Below, one piece after another: positions 1 to 8,561 of a stretch of 39,768 bases of DNA; positions within the stretch are counted from its first letter, which is position 1; each line of letters begins with the position of its first letter. The notes under the pieces are model-generated. The model worked only from the letters and a program-made list of their open reading frames with translations, was not told where the DNA came from and made no database searches. This stretch comes from Sinorhizobium sp. 8-89 (GTDB taxonomy: Bacteria; Pseudomonadota; Alphaproteobacteria; Rhizobiales; Rhizobiaceae), in the NCBI RefSeq assembly GCF_030124325.1, contig NZ_JASKLR010000001.1:252649-292416 (forward strand). Direction: 5' to 3'. The translations under genes and the position numbers were made by a program.

Positions 1-2021
1 GTCAAGGACTATGCGATCTGCATGCTCGACGCCGAGGGCCATGTGGCCAGCTGGAATGCGGGCGCCGAGGCGAACAAGGGTTACACTGCCGAGGAGATCA
101 TCGGCAGGAACTTCGCCTGCTTCTACGCACCCGAAGAAAGAGAGGCGAAGCTGCCGCAACAGGCACTGCACCTCGCCCTTTTCAACGGGAAATATGAGGC
201 GGAAGGCTGGCGCTTCCGCAAGGATGGCACGCGCTTCTGGGCGCATGTGGTTATCGAACCGATCATCGATGAAGGCGGACGGCACGCCGGCTTCATCAAG
301 ATCGCCAAGGACATCACCAAGGAAAAGGCGAACGCCGACCGCATCGCCGAGGTCAGCAAGAATCTCGACATTGCGCTGGAGAACATGACGCAGGGCATAT
401 GCCTGTTCGACAGTGCCGACCGCCTGCTGGTTTCGAACGGGCGTTGCCTCGAAATCTTCAGCCTCCCCGAATCGCTCGCCGGAAGGGGGCTGACATTCCG
501 GGAAATTCTCGATCGGGCATTTGCCCGGGCCTATCCCGATCCTGCGGTGGCAAAGGCCAAGGCGGAGGAAGCCTATCAGAAACATCGCGTCGACATCGTC
601 GGCAAGGGCGGAGCCGATCTTGTCGAGAAACTGCCGAACGGGCGTTCGATCCTGACGAAGCACCGCATGCTGCCGGATGGCGGGTGGGTCTCCACCTACG
701 AAGACATCACTGAGCGACTGGACTCTGAGGAACAGATTTCGTTCCTCGCCCGACACGACAGCCTGACGGGGCTACCCAACCGGTTGCAGTTCAACAGCTA
801 CCTCGAGGAGGAACTCGACGCCGCTGCCTGGTTCTCGCGCAGGGTGGCCGTCATCGGCATTGACCTGAACAAGTTCAAGGAGGTCAACGATCTGCATGGC
901 CACGCGGCGGGCGACTTCGTGCTGGTCACGCTCGCGCAACGGATGAAGGCGCTGCTTCAGGATGGCGAGTTCGTTGCGCGTTTCGGGGGCGACGAATTCG
1001 CGGCGGTAAAGCGTTTCGAGGAGCTTGCCGAGCTCAATGATTTCCTGCGGCGTATCGAAAACTGCCTGCATGAGGAAATGCGCTTCGGCGATTTCGAGCT
1101 GAAATCCGGCGGCAGCATGGGCGTCGCGATCTATCCGCAGGACGCGGAAACCGCCGACACATTGATCAACAATGCCGATCTCGCCATGTATCGCGCCAAG
1201 GCGGCGTTGAACCAGGCTGTCTGCTTCTACGAGGTTTCGATGGACGAGGCGGCCCGCAAGCGCCGGGCGCTCGCCAACGACCTCTGGGACGCCGTCGAAA
1301 AGAAGCAACTGGCGCTTCACTATCAGGTGCAGAAATCGGTGATGACGGGAGATGTCACCGGCTATGAGGTGCTGTTGCGCTGGCACCATCCCGAGCGCGG
1401 CATGGTGCCGCCGAACGAATTCATCCCGTTGGCCGAGGAGTGCGGCGCGATCCTGCCGATCGGCGAATGGGTCCTGCGCGAGGCCTGCCGCGAGGCCGTC
1501 GGCTGGGACAGCCAACACAAGATTGCCGTCAATCTTTCGCCGGTGCAGCTGGCCAATGGCGACATCGTCAGCCTCGTCCAGCAGGTGCTCGCGGAAACCG
1601 GGCTCAGCCCGAAGCGGCTCGAACTGGAGATCACAGAGTCCACATCATCGACGACAAGGAACGCGCGCTGCTGACGCTGCGCCAGATCAAGGAGCTTGGG
1701 GTCACCATCGCCATCGATGACTTTGGCACCGGCTATTCGTCGCTCGAGACGTTGCGGTCGTTCCCCTTCGACAAGATCAAGCTCGACAAGAGTTTCATGT
1801 GGGAGGTCGAGGGCAGTCCTCAGGCGAAAGCGATTGTCCGCGCCATTCTCGCCCTTGGACAAAGTCTCTCCGTTCCGGTCCTCGCCGAGGGCGTCGAAAC
1901 GCAGAGCCAGCTAGAGATCCTTCAAGCGGAGGGTTGCGACGAGGCGCAGGGCTATCTGCTCGGGCGACCCGCGCCAATCAGCGCCGTCGTAGGTACTCGG
2001 GTGCAAGCCGCTGTCGCTTGA
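1..2021 (+). pseudogene. PAS-PAS-GGDEF-EAL cyclic-di-GMP protein, 5' cut by window, frameshifted
   Basis: The reading frame is open from base 1, where a PAS domain has already begun, so the true start lies upstream. Order: PAS (to about base 340), second PAS-like domain (about 390-720), GGDEF (about 730-1230; GGDEF intact at 985-999, no clear RxxD inhibitory site just before it), EAL (about 1290-1990; signature reads EVL at 1366-1374). Such proteins make and/or hydrolyse cyclic di-GMP under control of sensory PAS domains. The frame hits a stop at 1672-1674, while the rest of the EAL domain (DDFGTGYSSL, the K-L-D motif, AEGVE) continues in the third frame to 2019-2021. Restoring one A near base 1644 would give LEITESTII followed by DDKERAL, a normal EAL sequence. 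So this is either a recent one-base deletion or a sequencing error. Truncation would remove the catalytic C-terminal half of EAL but leave the cyclase domain. Confidence 0.85.
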
Positions 2022-2065
2022 TGCGACCAGGTCATTTCACTGTTTCGATGAAACAAGGAGATGAT

Positions 2066-2602
2066 CTATTGCCTCAGCACGACCTGCGCGCCTTCCACCA
2101 CAAAACGCGGGAAGAAGAAGACCCCTGCCATCGAGCCTGAATAGCGCTCTTCGAGACCGGACGACTCACCGATGCAGAAGAGCGGCTGCTTTTGCCCTGT
2201 TTCTAGGACGACCGTCGTGGAAAAGCAGAAGGTCGAGCAGGACGTTGCCGCCTGCTCGAAAAGTTCGAGCACGTGATTACGATCGGGCGGATCGTAACAG
2301 CGGACGAAGTTGCGCAATCCGCATTCGTTGTCGCGCAGACCGTGAATGGCCGCAGCCTTGTCCCCGAGGATGAAGAGACCCGTGGTGAGATCGCCCGACC
2401 AGCCTTCGGAAACGCAGAATTGCGCAAGCATTTCCTGGTGCGGGAGCCCGTGAACGCCTGAGGAGAGGGAATTTGTTCTTGCGATTTTAAACACGGCTTG
2501 CCCCAGAATGTGTCTCAGCGAACCATCCGTGTCCAAGCCCGGACAGACGCATCCCGAAAGACCGCCATGCCTGCCCCCGGGGGCGAACGCGCTCCTGGCC
2601 AT
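2066..2602 (-). CDS. Conserved hypothetical protein, possibly PAS-like, function unknown
   Basis: I do not recognise a named family. I remember similar short rhizobial proteins around the stretch CVSEGWSGDLTTGLF, and the alternation of short hydrophobic and polar stretches could fit a single PAS-like sensor fold, but no catalytic motif is visible. The chosen ATG (complement of 2600-2602) has GAAGGA six bases upstream and gives 178 aa. A longer TTG-initiated form to 2650 has no better ribosome site. The C-terminal half is rich in Cys, Phe and Gly, with two phrases (FCFSTT and GVFFFPRF) typical of a compact domain core. The gene lies downstream of groEL on the same strand, but two predicted terminators separate them, so it probably has its own promoter. 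It has no predicted signal peptide or membrane segment. Confidence 0.7.
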   Translation of the reverse strand: MARSAFAPGGRHGGLSGCVCPGLDTDGSLRHILGQAVFKIARTNSLSSGVHGLPHQEMLAQFCVSEGWSGDLTTGLFILGDKAAAIHGLRDNECGLRNFVRCYDPPDRNHVLELFEQAATSCSTFCFSTTVVLETGQKQPLFCIGESSGLEERYSGSMAGVFFFPRFVVEGAQVVLRQ

Positions 2603-2752
2603 GCTGATTCCTTCGTCGATAGTTTCGGCGCAGAACTGACAGCCCGCCAAGCGAAGTCATTTCGCAAGAAGGTCGGCTATGTTGCGATCAAATATCCAAT
2701 AGGCTTGGTGATGGTGTTTTCTGCGAGAAACGGGTGCACAAAAGCCGGCATC

Positions 2753-2773
2753 AAAAAAACGCGCACATGCGCG
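2753..2773 (-). terminator. Rho-independent terminator of the candidate sRNA
   Basis: Read on the minus strand: CGCGC, loop ATGT, GCGCG, then a run of seven T (A tract at 2753-2759 on the plus strand). It lies upstream of the gene at 2066-2602 and well downstream of groEL. Confidence 0.6.
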
Positions 2774-2820
2774 CTCAGTTGTGTCAGCCCTCCGGTCTCG
2801 CGTGAATCTGGCGTTCACTT
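2753..2820 (-). ncRNA. Candidate small RNA, about 68 nt
   Basis: A free-standing transcription unit can be read on the minus strand between the groEL terminator and the next gene. It has a -35 TTGAAA and a -10 TATTAA 16 bp apart, a likely start near 2820, a first hairpin (GTGAA, 7-nt loop, TTCAC), and a final GC hairpin (CGCGC, loop ATGT, GCGCG) followed by seven T. No open reading frame of useful size fits inside. Size and layout are those of a trans-acting rhizobial sRNA. I cannot assign it to a named family. Alternatively it could be the leader of the downstream gene ending in an attenuator. Confidence 0.5.
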
Positions 2821-2828
2821 GGGCGCTC

Positions 2829-2856
2829 TTAATAGTTCGTTTTTTGCCTGTTTCAA
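2829..2856 (-). promoter_or_regulatory. Sigma70-type promoter for the candidate sRNA
   Basis: On the minus strand TTGAAA (complement of 2851-2856) and TATTAA (complement of 2829-2834) are separated by 16 bp. This is unusually close to the housekeeping consensus for such a GC-rich genome, and it lies in a non-coding stretch. Confidence 0.5.
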
Positions 2857-2924
2857 CGGTTTGCTCTGGTTCGGGCGGGGTCTTTTTACTGCGCGCCCTG
2901 TTCGAGATCAGCGGCGTGGTCTGA

Positions 2925-2957
2925 CAAAAGACAAAAGGGCGGCTCGAAAGCCGCCCT
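2925..2957 (-). terminator. groEL terminator
   Basis: A perfect 9-bp stem (AGGGCGGCT, loop CGAA/TTCG, AGCCGCCCT; 2936-2957) is followed on the minus strand by the T-rich tail TTTTGTCTTTTG. It is about 180 bp beyond the groEL stop codon and oriented to end groESL transcription. Confidence 0.85.
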
Positions 2958-3012
2958 CTCAGTTCCGGTACCGGAATGGATCACGCGATGCTCTTTGAAA
3001 CATCACCGTGAC

Positions 3013-4790
<1,778 letters not shown>

Positions 4791-4835
4791 TCATTGCCCA
4801 TTGGTTGTCATGAATGTGGGAAGTGGGTCGGCCGG

Positions 4836-5132
4836 TCAGCCGATGATGCCCATGATGTCGGCTTCCTTCATGATCAGAAGGTCTTCGCCGTTGATCTTGA
4901 CTTCGGTGCCGGACCACTTGCCGAACAGGACGCGGTCGCCAGCCTTGACATCGAGCGGAACAACCTTGCCGCTTTCGTCACGGGCGCCCGAACCGACAGC
5001 CACGATTTCGCCTTCTTGCGGCTTTTCCTTTGCGGTGTCCGGAATGATGATGCCGCCCTTGGTCTTTTCCTCAGACTCGACGCGGCGGACGACGACGCGG
5101 TCGTGCAGCGGACGGAAGTTGGTGCTTGCCAT
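4836..5132 (-). CDS. groES: Co-chaperonin GroES (Cpn10), 98 aa
   Basis: This is the heptameric lid that caps the GroEL ring. It has the family length (98 aa), opens [17 protein letters not shown], has the mobile-loop region with [14 protein letters not shown], and ends in the conserved DLLIMKE...ADIMGIIG segment. The ATG is preceded by GAGGG at a spacing of eight. It is the first gene of the groES-groEL operon, 63 bp ahead of groEL. The leader contains a CIRCE element directly after a heat-shock-type promoter, so both HrcA repression and RpoH activation are expected. Confidence 0.99.
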   Translation of the reverse strand: MASTNFRPLHDRVVVRRVESEEKTKGGIIIPDTAKEKPQEGEIVAVGSGARDESGKVVPLDVKAGDRVLFGKWSGTEVKINGEDLLIMKEADIMGIIG

Positions 5133-5190
5133 TGTCTAATCCCTCGATCAAATGACATTGCGGATCGTTCATCGACCCGGTGGATGGGTG

Positions 5191-5217
5191 TTAGCACTCA
5201 TATCTCACGAGTGCTAG
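5191..5217 (-). promoter_or_regulatory. CIRCE operator (HrcA site)
   Basis: TTAGCACTC at 5191-5199, a 9-bp spacer, and GAGTGCTAG at 5209-5217. This matches the CIRCE consensus inverted repeat except for the last base of one arm. It overlaps the expected transcription start and leader of groES, where HrcA represses groE operons. Confidence 0.95.
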
Positions 5218-5224
5218 CGTCGCC

Positions 5225-5253
5225 GAGATAGGACCGTGCGCCAAATGAGTCAA
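5225..5253 (-). promoter_or_regulatory. groESL promoter, RpoH (sigma32)-like
   Basis: On the minus strand CTTGACT (-35 core TTGACT, complement of 5248-5253) and CCTATCTCGG (-10 core TATCTC, complement of 5225-5230) are separated by 17 bp. CTTG plus CNTATNT is the alphaproteobacterial RpoH pattern, although a housekeeping factor could also read it. CIRCE begins about 8 bp downstream. Confidence 0.75.
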
Positions 5254-5288
5254 GGATCGAACGTGAGATTTTTTGCTGCCCATGATCG

Positions 5289-5317
5289 TTGACACGCCGC
5301 GGGGTTTTTTGGTTTAA
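5289..5317 (+). promoter_or_regulatory. Possible promoter of the rhodanese-ChrB gene
   Basis: TTGACA at 5289-5294 is followed after 17 bp by GTTTAA at 5312-5317, about 85 bp ahead of the start codon. The -35 is perfect and the -10 poor. No FixK (TTGAT-N4-ATCAA) box was seen nearby. Confidence 0.3.
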
Positions 5318-5401
5318 CCATCACATGGGGTAAGCGAATGCCCCACGAGGCGCCATGCCGGAATTTCGCGTCCAATAGCAACCATCTAAAGGACGTAAAC
5401 G

Positions 5402-6229
5402 ATGGCATCGTTCAGCTCCATTTCTTCCGACAAATTGGTCAGGCTTCTCGGGACCGCGAAAGCACCGGTCCTCATCGACGTGCGCGATGACGACGACTTC
5501 GCCGCCGATCCCTATCTCGTACCCGGCTCCTTCCATCGCGCTCATGCGGGTGCCCAGCAATGGACGGAGCGCTACCGTGGGCAAAACGTCGTCGCGCTCT
5601 GTCGGCACGGTGGCAAGCTCAGCGAGGGTGTCGCAGCCTGGCTCCGGCACGCGGGCGCAACCGCGGAGATTTTGGAAGGCGGTATCGAGGCATGGCGCGA
5701 GGCAGGGCTGCCGCTCGTGCCGGTCGCGAGCCTGCCGAACGCCGATCCGTCGGGTGGCTCCGTGTGGGTCACCCGGTCCCGGCCGAAGATCGATCGCATT
5801 GCCTGCCCATGGCTAATTCGCCGTTTCGTCGATCCGCGTGCGACCTTCCTCTACGTCACGGCGTCGGAGGTCTCGGCCGTCGGCGAGCGTTTTGGCGCGA
5901 CACCTTTCGATATAGAAGGCGTCTTCTGGAGCCATCGCGGCGAGGACTGCACATTCGATACGATGGTCAAGGAATTCGGTCTTTCCTTCCCAGCCCTTGA
6001 ACATGTCGCGCGGATCGTGCGTGGAGCGGACACCGACAGGCACGATCTCGAACCGGAAGCGGCCGGCCTTCTGGCCGTCTCGCTGGGGCTTTCCCGGATC
6101 TACTCCGACGACCTGGAGCAGCTTGAAGCGGGAATGACGCTTTATGATGCGCTTTACCGTTGGGCACGTGATGCCACCCAGGAAAAGCATGATTGGGTCT
6201 CGCACGGTGGCAAGGCGAAGCGGACGTGA
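5402..6229 (+). CDS. Rhodanese / chromate-resistance (ChrB-like) fusion protein, 275 aa
   Basis: The N-terminal rhodanese domain (about 1-105) has the persulfide-carrying cysteine in the loop CRHGGK (Cys67) and the usual LIDVRD and EGGIEAW phrases. The C-terminal half (about 115-265) begins WVTRSRPKIDRIACPWLIRR, the opening of the chromate-resistance/ChrB family, and continues with conserved His, Asp and Cys residues. AAAGGA stands seven bases before the ATG. It is divergent from groES and ends at a terminator before the HAD gene, so it is probably monocistronic. From memory, the S. meliloti homologue SMc00911 (called SodM-like, with the same two domains) was reported as strongly expressed in nodules. 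That suggests a sulfur or redox role in symbiosis, but the reaction is unknown. Confidence 0.9.
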   Translation: MASFSSISSDKLVRLLGTAKAPVLIDVRDDDDFAADPYLVPGSFHRAHAGAQQWTERYRGQNVVALCRHGGKLSEGVAAWLRHAGATAEILEGGIEAWREAGLPLVPVASLPNADPSGGSVWVTRSRPKIDRIACPWLIRRFVDPRATFLYVTASEVSAVGERFGATPFDIEGVFWSHRGEDCTFDTMVKEFGLSFPALEHVARIVRGADTDRHDLEPEAAGLLAVSLGLSRIYSDDLEQLEAGMTLYDALYRWARDATQEKHDWVSHGGKAKRT

Positions 6230-6250
6230 ACAAGGCGAAGCGGACGTGAA
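6211..6250 (+). repeat. Perfect 20-bp tandem duplication at the CDS end
   Basis: The 20 bp at 6211-6230, which include the last codons and the stop of the rhodanese-ChrB gene, recur exactly at 6231-6250. The duplication adds a second copy of the C-terminal codons and stop after the real stop. Confidence 0.95.
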
Positions 6251-6262
6251 AGAGAAAATACC

Positions 6263-6290
6263 GGCGGGCCCCATGCCCGCCCTTTCTTTG
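6263..6290 (+). terminator. Terminator after the rhodanese-ChrB gene
   Basis: GGCGGGC (6263-6269), loop CCCAT, GCCCGCC (6275-6281), then CTTTCTTTG. It is 34 bp after the stop codon and separates this gene from the HAD-ribF pair. Confidence 0.75.
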
Positions 6291-6436
6291 CCGAGGCGGC
6301 GAAGGTCTTTCTGAGTTGCCGGCAACATTGTGCAGCTGAATTCTTGGGAAGCGCCGCGTTTTTCTGAATGCGAGACTTGTATTCTTTGCCCTTCCTTGCG
6401 ATGTGAGCCGAGAAGCCGAGTTTGCGGGAAGCCGAT

Positions 6437-7285
6437 ATGGCCGTAAGGATCAACAGTTTTCGGGAAATCACCAGCCGATACGATGTGGTGCTCTGCGATG
6501 TCTGGGGCGTTCTTCACAATGGCGTCCAGGCCTTCGCCTCGGCTTGCGAAGCACTTGCAGAGGCGCGGGCACGAGGCCTGACCGTCGTCCTGATTACCAA
6601 TTCGCCACGGCCGCATCCGGGCGTCAAGGTGCAGATTCGTGGCCTTGGGGTTCCCGACGAGGCCTATGACCGTATCGTTACCTCCGGCGACGTCACCCGC
6701 GCGTTAATCTCGGCCGCGGCGAAACGGATCTTCTTCATCGGAGCCGATCGCGATCTTCCGCTACTCGAAGGTCTCGGCACAGAGATCGTTGCGGCGGAGG
6801 ATGCCGAGACAATCGTCTGCGCCGGCTTTTATGACGATGAAACCGAAACGCCGGAACATTATCGTGCCACATTGACGGGGCTCGCCACACGGAAGGTCCC
6901 GTTCATCTGCGCGAATCCCGACCTCGTCGTCGAGCGCGGGCATCGGCTGATCCCCTGCGCCGGTGCCATTGCCAAGCTCTACGAGGAGCTCGGTGGCGAG
7001 GCCCGCATTGCCGGCAAGCCCTATATCGCGATCTACCGCGCCGCCTTGGCGGAAGCTAAGGCCGCGCGCGGCGCATTCGACCTGTCCCGCGTCATCGCGA
7101 TCGGCGATGGAATGCCGACCGACGTGAAGGGCGCGCAGGATGCGGGTTTCGACCTGCTTTACATCAGCGCAGGCATTCATGCGCAGGAATACATGCATGA
7201 GAGCCGCACCGACGAGGCGAAACTCGCCGCCTTCCTGAAAAGGGAAGGGGCTGCGCCGAAGTGGTGGATGCCGCGGCTCGGCTGA
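6437..7285 (+). CDS. HAD-superfamily hydrolase, subfamily IIA (TIGR01459-like), 282 aa
   Basis: This is a haloacid-dehalogenase-type phosphatase. Motif I is the family's variant DVWGVLHNG (Asp21 nucleophile), motif II is ITNSPRP, and motif III/IV is IAIGDGMPTDVKGAQDAG near the C-terminus. Type IIA members have a large cap and act on small phosphorylated metabolites; the substrate here is not known. The ATG at 6437 has GGGAAG at a spacing of five. A TTG at 6422 would add five residues without a better site. It lies 13 bp ahead of ribF and probably shares its transcript, which makes a flavin-nucleotide-related phosphatase role conceivable but unproven. Confidence 0.9.
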   Translation: MAVRINSFREITSRYDVVLCDVWGVLHNGVQAFASACEALAEARARGLTVVLITNSPRPHPGVKVQIRGLGVPDEAYDRIVTSGDVTRALISAAAKRIFFIGADRDLPLLEGLGTEIVAAEDAETIVCAGFYDDETETPEHYRATLTGLATRKVPFICANPDLVVERGHRLIPCAGAIAKLYEELGGEARIAGKPYIAIYRAALAEAKAARGAFDLSRVIAIGDGMPTDVKGAQDAGFDLLYISAGIHAQEYMHESRTDEAKLAAFLKREGAAPKWWMPRLG

Positions 7286-7298
7286 CGGGAAGACGGAC

Positions 7299-8282
7299 AT
7301 GACGGTTTTTCATCGCAACGAAACCCGTGATCCGCTTCCGGAGCGCCTGCGCGGCGGCGTCATCGCGATCGGCAATTTCGATGGCGTTCATCGCGGCCAT
7401 CAGTCGGTGTTGAACCGGGCGCTGAATGAGGCGGCGAAACGCGGCGTTCCCGCGCTCGTCCTGACTTTCGAGCCGCATCCACGCACGGTCTTCAGGCCGG
7501 ACACGCCGGTCTTCCGCCTGACGCCGGCGCCGCTCAAGGCCCGCATCCTCGAAGGCATGGGCTTTGGCGCCGTCATCGAATATCCTTTCGACCGGACGTT
7601 TTCCGAGCTTTCTGCGTCCGATTTCATCCATCGGATCCTGCGGGAATGGCTGCATGCGTCCCATGTCGTCACCGGCTTTGACTTCCATTTCGGCAAGGGG
7701 CGCGAAGGCGGCCCGGCCTTCCTGATGGCCGCCGGCGAACGGGAGGGTTTTGGGGTCACGCTCGTCGATGCCTTCCGTGACGAAAACGCTTCCGTCATCT
7801 CGTCGAGCTTCATTCGTTCCTTGCTCGCGGAAGGGGAGGTCTCGCATGCGGCGGGGCTCCTCGGTTACCGTTATCTCGTCGAAGCGGAAGTGATCGGCGG
7901 CAAGCGGCTCGGGCGCACGCTCGGCTATCCGACCGCCAATATGAGACTGCAGCCGGAAGCGGAGCTTAAGAATGGAATCTACGCCGTGCGATTCCGCCGG
8001 GCGGACAGCTCTCCCTATGACGGCGTCGCAAGCTTCGGCCGCCGCCCGACCGTCGACAGCGACGGGGAACCTCTGCTGGAGACCTTCGTTTTCGATTTCT
8101 CCGATGACATCTATGGCGAAGTCTGCAGCGTTTCCTTCTTCGGTTATCTCCGCGACGAACTCAAGTTCGATGGACTGGAGCCGCTGATGGAACAGATCAG
8201 GCGCGATGCGGAGGAAGCGCGAGGCCTTCTTGCCGGCGTTTCGCCCCTAAGCGAGATCGACCAAAGACTCAATTTCTCCTGA
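7299..8282 (+). CDS. ribF: Bifunctional riboflavin kinase / FAD synthetase RibF, 327 aa
   Basis: It converts riboflavin to FMN and FMN to FAD in the cytosol. The N-terminal nucleotidyltransferase domain carries GNFDGVHRGH (25-34) and the FDFHFGKGR phrase. The C-terminal flavokinase domain carries GKRLGRTLGYPTAN (PTAN at 211-214) and the acidic ETFVFDFSDDIYG segment. Length matches the bifunctional family. It sits 13 bp after the HAD phosphatase and 279 bp before ileS. The ribF-ileS neighbourhood is common in proteobacteria. No FMN riboswitch is seen in the short upstream gap. Confidence 0.97.
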   Translation: MTVFHRNETRDPLPERLRGGVIAIGNFDGVHRGHQSVLNRALNEAAKRGVPALVLTFEPHPRTVFRPDTPVFRLTPAPLKARILEGMGFGAVIEYPFDRTFSELSASDFIHRILREWLHASHVVTGFDFHFGKGREGGPAFLMAAGEREGFGVTLVDAFRDENASVISSSFIRSLLAEGEVSHAAGLLGYRYLVEAEVIGGKRLGRTLGYPTANMRLQPEAELKNGIYAVRFRRADSSPYDGVASFGRRPTVDSDGEPLLETFVFDFSDDIYGEVCSVSFFGYLRDELKFDGLEPLMEQIRRDAEEARGLLAGVSPLSEIDQRLNFS

Positions 8283-8561
8283 GTGCCCCGGGAGAGCTGC
8301 CTTTCCGCTGTCAAAGAATTCGGTCGCGCGACGTTGGCGGACCTTTTCAAAAGGCCGAAAACGCCTTAAAGAACCCGCCACTATGATCCGGCACCATCGA
8401 GCGATCATCGATCTGCGAATTATTGGCCCGGCTTTCCGCGCGCACTAGGCAGCGCCGGAAGGTCCGGGATTTCGGCGTTTTCAACGCCCCCATCATCTTC
8501 GAAAGACCGAACCCTTCCGCATGCGTGACGGATCCGCGCGGAAAAGACGATTGCGAAAACC

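Noticed and set aside
2498..2998. 166-codon plus-strand frame
   Set aside because: It overlaps the minus-strand gene, the sRNA candidate and the groEL terminator; its product looks random.
8283..8561. Possible T-box or leader peptide ahead of ileS
   Set aside because: No T-box specifier or antiterminator pattern and no Ile-rich short frame could be found in the 279-bp gap.
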